Below, piece after piece: positions 42,123-47,471 of a stretch of 47,471 nt of DNA. The position numbers and the translations under genes were made by a program. Numbering within the stretch: position 1 is the first letter of the stretch; each line of letters starts with the position of its first letter. This stretch comes from DASQBT01 sp049578545 (GTDB lineage: Bacteria > Pseudomonadota > Gammaproteobacteria > Burkholderiales > Thiobacillaceae): contig JBAUMF010000064.1 in the NCBI GenBank assembly GCA_049578545.1, positions 1 to 47,471 of the forward strand, given 5' to 3'. Below the pieces are notes generated by a model. It searched no databases. It saw only the letters and a list, made by a program, of their open reading frames with translations, and had not been told where the DNA came from.

Positions 42123-42941
42123 ATGGCCCCCCTCGAATACTACCTCGACGCTCTGCTCAAGCGCGGCCGCGCCTACTTTTCCCGGGATGATGTAGCCGCT
42201 GCGCTGAGCCTAAAGCCGCAGGCATTAGCCGCGGCGCTCACGCGCGCGATCAACAAGCACCGCTTGGCGAACCCCAGGCATGGCTTCTATCTGATCCTGC
42301 GTCCGGAAGACCAGATCTCCGGCGCGCCAGATCCCGTCAAGTGGATCGACCCGCTGATGAAGCATCAAGGGATCGATTACCGCATCTCGCTGCTGCGCGC
42401 GGCGGCATTCCACGGCTCTTCGCATCAGGCCAGCATGGTCTTCCAAGCCGTCGTCCCGCGGCAGTTGCGTGACGTAATCATTGGGCGTCACCGCCTGCAG
42501 TTTCTCTATCAGGGGAGGGAGGCATTTGCTCAACTAAACAAGGCCGACCTGGTCGATCAGATGAAGAGCGATGCCGGCTTCGCAAAGGTGGCCGGCGTCG
42601 AACTGACGCTGCTCGATTGCGTACGCTACTTCCACAAGGCGGCCGGCATCAACGGCGTCGCGCAGATTGCCAAGGACATCGGCGCAAATGCCAATCCGCG
42701 CGCATTGGCAAAGGCGGCTGCCGTGTACGAAAACTCGGTAGTACGTCGGCTCGGCTATTTGCTCGAACGGGCGGGTCACGGTCGCCAAGCGCGTGCGCTG
42801 GAGCCGTTCGTCAGTCAAGCCAAGACGACGCTGTTACTGGATCCCGCCGTGAAGCCCATCGTGGCGGCACTGGCGCAGGTTCACGAGAGAAACGCCAAAT
42901 GGAAGCTCATGATCAATGAAACGGTGGAAGTCGCAGAATGA
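42123..42941 (+). CDS. abiEi: AbiEi-type antitoxin of a type IV toxin-antitoxin system
   Basis: A 272-residue protein with an N-terminal winged-helix region (DALLKRGRAYFSRDDVAAAL) and the AbiEi C-terminal part (GIDYRISLLRAAAFHGSSHQ, VIIGRHRLQFLY, VELTLLDCVRYFHKAAGING). AbiEi antitoxins counter the AbiEii nucleotidyltransferase without binding it and repress the operon. An inverted repeat lies just upstream. The toxin gene starts inside its last codons (4-bp overlap). The pair begins 55 bp after guaA, inside the element bounded by the 13-bp repeat. Confidence 0.88.
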   Translation: MAPLEYYLDALLKRGRAYFSRDDVAAALSLKPQALAAALTRAINKHRLANPRHGFYLILRPEDQISGAPDPVKWIDPLMKHQGIDYRISLLRAAAFHGSSHQASMVFQAVVPRQLRDVIIGRHRLQFLYQGREAFAQLNKADLVDQMKSDAGFAKVAGVELTLLDCVRYFHKAAGINGVAQIAKDIGANANPRALAKAAAVYENSVVRRLGYLLERAGHGRQARALEPFVSQAKTTLLLDPAVKPIVAALAQVHERNAKWKLMINETVEVAE

Positions 42942-43828
42942 TTCCCACCGCCTTCCTGCAGGCATGGAGTGTCACGGCGCCTTGGCCAGACTTGAGGCAG
43001 GTCGAGCAGGACCTGATCATTAGCCGCGCGCTGTGCGACCTGTTCAATGCGCCGGCACTGAAGGACAAGATAGCGTTCCGGGGCGGAACGGCGATCCACA
43101 AACTGCTGTTCAAGCAGCCGCTGCGCTATTCCGAAGACATCGATCTCGTGCAAATAAAGGCAGAGCACATCGGTACGACAGTCGACGCGATCCGCGAAGC
43201 ATTGTCGTGGCTTGGAAGATGTCAGCGAGAGCAAGCAGGTCATTCGATGCACCTCGTCTTCAAGTTTGCACCCGAGGTCGATTCCCAGGCCATGCTAAAG
43301 CTCAAGGTCGAGATAAACACTCGCGAGCACACGAACCTGCTCGGCATCAAGCGGTATCCCTTTGCATTGGAAACCGACTGGCACCGAGGAAAGACCGAGA
43401 TCGCGTCATTCGAGCCCGAGGAACTGTTCGGTACGAAGCTGCGCGCGTTGCTGCAGCGACGCGCGAGCCGCGACCTGTTCGATTTGCATCAGGGACTGGA
43501 GCAACTTGCGCTGGCCCCGGAAAAAGTGATTGCATGTTTTGACCACTATCTGGCGCTGGAAGGCAAACCGATTACGCGTGCGATCGCCGAGCAGCGCATG
43601 CTTGAAAAGCTTACTCGGAGTCTGACAGAGGACATCATGCCGCTGCTACCGGCGGGTATTCGTTTCGAGGAGGCGGATGCTATCCATGCGTTCGAGCGGG
43701 TTTGGACCGAGCTGATTGCGAAGATCAGCGGCGAGGGGTGGAAGCTCGCGGAACCAGTGCTCGAAGAATTGCGCGTAAAACGATTTCCGGGACTTCTGGC
43801 ATCACGGGATCCGTTGCGCCGTGCGTGA
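42938..43828 (+). CDS. abiEii: AbiEii nucleotidyltransferase toxin
   Basis: A 296-residue DNA-polymerase-beta-like nucleotidyltransferase toxin. Motifs are FRGGTAIHKLLFKQPLRYSE followed directly by DIDLV (GG and the metal-binding Asp pair), then LKVEINTRE and the RDLFDLHQGL helix with the conserved Asp. Toxins of this family are GTP-binding enzymes that stop growth, and in lactococci the system gives abortive phage infection. All key residues seem intact. ATGA overlap with the antitoxin gene. The TOTE primase gene begins 26 bp beyond its stop, so all may be cotranscribed. Confidence 0.88.
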   Translation: MIPTAFLQAWSVTAPWPDLRQVEQDLIISRALCDLFNAPALKDKIAFRGGTAIHKLLFKQPLRYSEDIDLVQIKAEHIGTTVDAIREALSWLGRCQREQAGHSMHLVFKFAPEVDSQAMLKLKVEINTREHTNLLGIKRYPFALETDWHRGKTEIASFEPEELFGTKLRALLQRRASRDLFDLHQGLEQLALAPEKVIACFDHYLALEGKPITRAIAEQRMLEKLTRSLTEDIMPLLPAGIRFEEADAIHAFERVWTELIAKISGEGWKLAEPVLEELRVKRFPGLLASRDPLRRA

Positions 43829-43854
43829 TCCTATGGACGGCTTGATCACCGGCT

Positions 43855-45243
43855 ATGGGTTCCATGATTGAACGGGATCCATCGGCGAAATTAAAGGCCG
43901 AAAACGCCCGGCTGATCGCGCTGTTGGAAGCGAACGGCATTCAATGGCGCACCCAGCAGCCAGAGCGCTTGTCGCCTGCCTCAACGCCGGAGGCATCACG
44001 GCTCTCCACGAACGCGAAGGTGGCGCTGTTTCGGCGGTTATTCCGGGGGCGCACAGATGTCTTTCCGATTCGTTGGGAGAGCAAGACGACGGACAAGTCC
44101 GGTTACTCACCGGCCTGTGCCAACGAGTGGCGTGCAGGTGTCTGCGAAAAGCCGCGTATCAGGTGTGGGGACTGTAGCAACCGAATGTTGATTCCGCTTT
44201 CCGACTCGGTCATCTTCGACCATCTGGCCGGCGAGCACACGGTGGGCGTCTATCCCCTGCACGAGGACGATACTTGCCATTTCCTCGCCATCGATTTCGA
44301 CGAGGCCAAGTGGAGAGATGACGCTCGTGCCTTCGTGAAGTCATGTGAGGAACTTGGCGTGCCCGTTGCCCTTGAGATTTCGCGCTCCGGAAAAGGAGCG
44401 CACGCTTGGGTGTTCTTCGCTGGCTGGGTCTCGGCCCACGATGCTCGTCGCCTGGGTACGGCCATCATCAGTCATACTTGTTCGCGAACCCGGCAATTGA
44501 AGCTTGAGTCTTACGACCGCCTGTTTCCCAACCAGGACACAATGCCCAAGGGCGGCTTCGGTAACCTGATCGCCTTGCCCCTGCAGAAGATTCCTCGTGA
44601 GAACGGTTGCAGCGTTTTCGTTGATACGGAACTGTGCCCCTATCGCGACCAATGGGCATTCCTCGCTTCAATTCAGCCGATGGCACCGCACGACATCGAG
44701 CCGACCATTCTGCGTGCTACGGGCGGGGTGCATCCACTGGATGTCACATTCATCGACGAAGAGGATTTGGCTACGCCGTGGAAACGTTCGGCCCCCTCCA
44801 CGAAGCAGCTGCCGGGCGCACTGCCGAAGTCACTCACTGTGACGCTGAGCAACCTCATCTACTTCGAGAAGGCGCAACTGCCGCAATCGCTGGCCAACCG
44901 CCTGATCCGCCTTGCTGCATTCCAGAACCCGGAGTTCTACAGGGCACAGGCGATGCGTATGTCGGTCTGGGACAAACCGCGCGTAATTGGCAGTGCCGAA
45001 AACTACCCACAGCACATTGCCTTGCCGCGCGGATGCCTGGATGCCGCGCAGGAATTGCTGAAAGACAACGGCATCCGCTGCGAACTACGTGACGAGAGAT
45101 ACGGCGGTGAGTCAGTGGGAGTCACTCTTGTCGGTGTGTTGCGTCCCGATCAGCAATCGGCGGTTGCCACAATGCTGAGCTATGACGCGGGGGATTGTGT
45201 GCGCCTACCGCATTTGGGAAGACCGTCGCAGCGGCAGCGATGA
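43855..45243 (+). CDS. TOTE-type archaeo-eukaryotic primase (N-terminal part of split primase-helicase)
   Basis: A 462-codon frame. The N-terminus is a short coiled coil (LKAENARLIALLEANGI) typical of these proteins. A Cys cluster follows (PACANEWRAGVCEKPRIRCG), then the primase core: FLAIDFDEAKW with the metal-binding DxD, EISRSGKGAHAWVFF with the sxH motif, and LFPNQDTMPKGGFGNLIALP. After about residue 430 it enters the helicase domain (LRPDQQSAVATMLSYDAG) and then leaves the correct frame at the G tract 45189-45193, ending with unrelated residues. Adding one G would fuse it to the next frame, giving a protein of about 795 residues. The start may be 43855 or ATG 43864; neither has a strong binding site. 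Confidence 0.8.
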   Translation: MGSMIERDPSAKLKAENARLIALLEANGIQWRTQQPERLSPASTPEASRLSTNAKVALFRRLFRGRTDVFPIRWESKTTDKSGYSPACANEWRAGVCEKPRIRCGDCSNRMLIPLSDSVIFDHLAGEHTVGVYPLHEDDTCHFLAIDFDEAKWRDDARAFVKSCEELGVPVALEISRSGKGAHAWVFFAGWVSAHDARRLGTAIISHTCSRTRQLKLESYDRLFPNQDTMPKGGFGNLIALPLQKIPRENGCSVFVDTELCPYRDQWAFLASIQPMAPHDIEPTILRATGGVHPLDVTFIDEEDLATPWKRSAPSTKQLPGALPKSLTVTLSNLIYFEKAQLPQSLANRLIRLAAFQNPEFYRAQAMRMSVWDKPRVIGSAENYPQHIALPRGCLDAAQELLKDNGIRCELRDERYGGESVGVTLVGVLRPDQQSAVATMLSYDAGDCVRLPHLGRPSQRQR

Positions 45244-46241
45244 TCGCCAAGCGTGGTGTGAACACACTGGTGTTGGTACATCGCACGGAGTTGCTCAAAC
45301 AGTGGCAGGAGCGTCTGCAGGCCTTCCTTGGTGTCGGCAAGGGCACGATCGGGACGATCGGCGGCGGCAAAGCCAAGCCAACAGGGAAGATCGACATCGC
45401 GGTGATGCAGTCTCTGTCGCGGCAGGGTGAGGTGAACTCGTTGGTCGAAAACTACGGTCACGTCATCGTGGATGAGTGCCACCACGTCGGCGCGGTGTCA
45501 TTCGACGCCATTCTGAAGCGCGTCAAGGCGAAATATGTGCTCGGTCTGACTGCCACACCGTTCCGCCGCGACGGCCAGCAACCGATCATTTTCATGCAGT
45601 GTGGCCCGATACGTCACACGGCAGCGAAACCTGCCAGTGCCCCGCACAACCTGGAGGTGGTGCCGCATTCGCTACATGCACGGATCGACCTGCCGATCGA
45701 AGCCGGAATTCAGGATGTGTTCCGCTACCTCGCCAACGATCAGGCACGCACGGCCGCAATTTCAGGCGAAATCAAACACGCCTTCAGCCAAGGCCGCAAG
45801 GTGCTGGTGCTGACCGAACGCACCGATCATCTCGATGCCATCTCGATGGCATTGCAGGGAAAGGTTCCGTCGCTGTTCGTGCTGCATGGCCGGATGTCAC
45901 GAAAGCAGCGAGCGGCGCTTGTGGGACAACTCGAGGCTTTGTCACCGGAAGCTCCGCGCGTCCTGCTCGCGACAGGCAAGCTGGTAGGGGAGGGCTTCGA
46001 CCATCCTCCGCTCGACACACTGGTCTTGGCGATGCCGGTGTCGTGGAAGGGAACCCTGCAGCAATACGCCGGGCGCCTTCACCGTGAGCATGCGATGAAG
46101 ATTGATGTGCGGATCGTGGACTTCGTGGATACTGGCCATCCGGCCTTGCGACGGATGTGGGACAAGCGCCAGCGTGGTTACCGGACAATGGGTTATTCGA
46201 TTCGGCAGGCCAGAGAGGAAACATGGCGAACAACCGCGTGA
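45195..46241 (+). CDS. Superfamily 2 helicase (C-terminal part of split primase-helicase)
   Basis: The displaced frame carries the rest of a DEAD/DEAH-type helicase: Walker A CAPTAFGKTVAAAAM at its very start, motif II VIVDECHHVGA, motif III TATPFRRDG, and the C-terminal motifs LLATGKLVGEGFDHPPLDTL and QQYAGRLHREH. It cannot start on its own sensibly: the Walker A begins at a TTG, and the first ATG (45240) lies after it, while the Q-motif region is in the upstream frame. It is therefore the second half of one gene. No nuclease domain is visible after the helicase. It is followed by 458 bp without genes. Confidence 0.8.
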   Translation: MCAPTAFGKTVAAAAMIAKRGVNTLVLVHRTELLKQWQERLQAFLGVGKGTIGTIGGGKAKPTGKIDIAVMQSLSRQGEVNSLVENYGHVIVDECHHVGAVSFDAILKRVKAKYVLGLTATPFRRDGQQPIIFMQCGPIRHTAAKPASAPHNLEVVPHSLHARIDLPIEAGIQDVFRYLANDQARTAAISGEIKHAFSQGRKVLVLTERTDHLDAISMALQGKVPSLFVLHGRMSRKQRAALVGQLEALSPEAPRVLLATGKLVGEGFDHPPLDTLVLAMPVSWKGTLQQYAGRLHREHAMKIDVRIVDFVDTGHPALRRMWDKRQRGYRTMGYSIRQAREETWRTTA

Positions 46242-46276
46242 AAGACCATTTCGTTTTGTATGCTACAGGGGTGATC

Positions 46277-46644
46277 TGACGGTAAAAATTTGGTCGAAAA
46301 CTCGTTGTGTGGCAGTCAGTTAAGGCATTTGATGAGGGCCATTCCGGTTGTTCTTCGGGACGCAGATGCCTTCAAGGCAGTGTCGTGACGGTAAAAAATT
46401 GACGAATAAGAACGGAAAGACCATAGGTTAGGTGATTTGATGCCGGCACTTCTCTTGCGCCATTTTCGACCAGCAAGAGGGCGCGTTGACGTTGCCAAGG
46501 AGCATCGCGGGAACCGATAGATCTCGGTACATCTCGAAAGGTGACCCGCAAGAGATCGTCGATTGATCTCGATACATCTCGATGGATGCTGAAAGATTTT
46601 TTCGGGGATCAGATGAGATTGACGGTAAGTCTGACGGTAAAAAT
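46277..46644 (+). repeat. Four direct copies of TGACGGTAA(AAAT)
   Basis: Copies at 46277-46289, 46386-46398, 46620-46629 (short, TGACGGTAAG) and 46632-46644, all in the same direction, in the gene-free right end of the guaA element. The last two lie in a 12-bp phase. They could be arm-type binding sites of an integrase or binding sites of another DNA-binding protein. The interval 46242-46699 holds no gene that I can support. Confidence 0.7.
46520..46582 (+). repeat. 18-bp direct repeat, two copies
   Basis: GATCTCGGTACATCTCGA (46520-46537) and GATCTCGATACATCTCGA (46565-46582) match at 17 of 18 bases, 45 bp apart. Each is itself an imperfect repeat of an ATCTCG core. They lie between the second and third TGACGGTAA copies. 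Confidence 0.7.
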
Positions 46645-46699
46645 GCTACTCGCAGAACGAACTTCTAAATGGGACAATAGCTTACATATGCCGTTAATA

Positions 46700-46712
46700 A
46701 TCGAGTGGGAGT
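46700..46712 (+). repeat. attR: Right attachment-site-like direct repeat (guaA end copy)
   Basis: A perfect copy of the 13 bp at 42053-42065. Read in the guaA frame it gives I-E-W-E and then TGA (46712-46714), so a crossover here would regenerate a full guaA with a different stop codon. This frame match supports a true recombination site. Confidence 0.75.
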
Positions 46713-47361
46713 GACATGCGTTTGGACGGCTTTGTTCTATTATGATGAATAATACTTATTGATGCTGTCGCACGCAGAATCAAACAATTGCTCATTACGC
46801 AGTTCAAGGGGTTACGGTTTTCCGTGCGGGTGGTTTTCATATTTGGTGGCATTTATGATGGCGGGCGAGTTCGAATTTGAAGGTCACTGGATACCGTTAC
46901 CAAAAATTCCATAGTCGATGATACTGCTCCGAGCAGGCACGAGGCGGGTGGGGCGTTGCAGGCTATGTTGGGCGGTTTGGACGGGGAGTCAGCGCCGCAA
47001 CCGATGCGATCTTTCGAACATTGGCAATGGGGGATGAAGGCAGCTGCATCAAATGCGGGCGTCAGGAAATGATCAACCTGCGCTATCAAATTCAAACGCC
47101 CACTAGACGTTTGCTCATGGAAGAAGGGCGGCCGAACAGCGAGAGCCGGGTGTTGAAGCGTGGGCAGCAGGTGTGATCTGTTGCCCTGACATCCGCAACA
47201 GGGGGTTCAACTTGCCCCGTGAGCGTGGTTGCCTTGGGGTGAAGAGCCGATCCAGTGAACCCGTCCTGGGTGGCGCAATAATGCAAGGGATCTTACAATC
47301 GCCCAGTTTGCTCATACCCGCGTCTGCCGACGGGCGTTTTCTCTACTCTCGCGAGACCTTA
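46713..47361. other. Gene-poor flank right of the element
   Basis: No convincing gene. Short frames on both strands lack good starts and known motifs; one plus-strand frame near 47010-47170 (GSCIKCGRQEMINL) looks faintly protein-like and may be a decayed gene end. The AT-rich first 150 bp could be regulatory. Confidence 0.4.
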
Positions 47362-47471
47362 ACGTGAATCAAGTTGCCTCAGCGGATCAGGACACCTGCC
47401 AGGCCTGTACCTTCTTCAGGCCGCAGGATCTTACCGGCGGCACCTGCCATCGCTTTCCACCGCAATTCGCC
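47362..47471 (+). CDS. Start of a small Cys-rich (zinc-ribbon-like) protein, cut by the window edge
   Basis: A frame begins at GTG 47362 and runs off the end after 36 codons. It reads QDTCQACTFFRPQ and then GGTCHRFPPQF, a CxxC plus CxR(Y/F)PP pattern found in many small hypothetical proteins of Proteobacteria and phages, probably metal-binding. A TACAAT box at 47294-47299 could belong to its promoter. The function is unknown. Confidence 0.55.

Noticed and set aside
46277..46644. TGACGGTAA copies as plasmid-type iterons of a replication origin
   Set aside because: Spacing is irregular, there is no replication initiator gene, and the position at an island end fits arm-type sites better.
46853..47095. 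An 80-codon minus-strand frame in the right flank
   Set aside because: No ribosome binding site, no motif, composition unlike the neighbours and overlap with other equally weak frames; treated as chance.

Overview
The window looks like a chromosomal segment of a betaproteobacterium, probably order Nitrosomonadales (Gallionellaceae/Sulfuricellaceae type). This is inferred from gene content and order (mltD-gloB-methyltransferase-rnhA-dnaQ; mfd/ispD-ispF; smpB/ratA-ratB/guaB-guaA) and from protein style; no 16S or other taxonomic marker is present. Coding density is high, with many 1-17 bp gene overlaps.

Layout. 1-6.2 kb is loosely packed accessory DNA on the minus strand: a DUF1326-DUF2182 pair, a small cupin, an HMA-fold protein without cysteines, a broken methyltransferase, an intact methyltransferase, a remnant of an NnrU-like membrane protein and an SDR epimerase. 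6.1-12.1 kb is a heavy-metal type RND efflux operon (CzcB/CzcA/NodT-like), preceded by a possible coupled small ORF. After a convergent membrane-anchored thioredoxin, 12.7-19.1 kb is a YejABEF-like peptide ABC operon; between its two permease genes sit two tandem 98-bp units, each encoding a 33-codon ORF joined to its neighbours by ATGA overlaps. 19.3-26.9 kb carries mltD, gloB, a methyltransferase, rnhA and dnaQ, then an ABC-type substrate-binding protein gene overlapping a GGDEF-EAL gene. 26.9-42.1 kb is core housekeeping: a CopZ-like protein, FlgM, DUF1015, mfd, ispD, ispF, thpR, mnmH (selU), selD, smpB, ratA, ratB, small envelope proteins, guaB and guaA.

42.05-46.71 kb is the most interesting part: a compact island at the 3' end of guaA. 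A perfect 13-bp direct repeat lies at the last codons of guaA (42053-42065) and again at 46700-46712. At the right copy the same reading frame runs into a TGA stop, as expected if an element had recombined into the end of guaA. Between the copies are an AbiEi/AbiEii type IV toxin-antitoxin pair with an inverted-repeat operator, a TOTE-type archaeo-eukaryotic primase plus superfamily 2 helicase gene split by a one-base frameshift in a G tract at the helicase Walker A region, and a non-coding right end with four co-oriented copies of a TGACGGTAA(AAAT) motif. No integrase is present between the repeats. The last 0.75 kb holds no convincing gene except the start of a small Cys-rich protein cut by the window edge.
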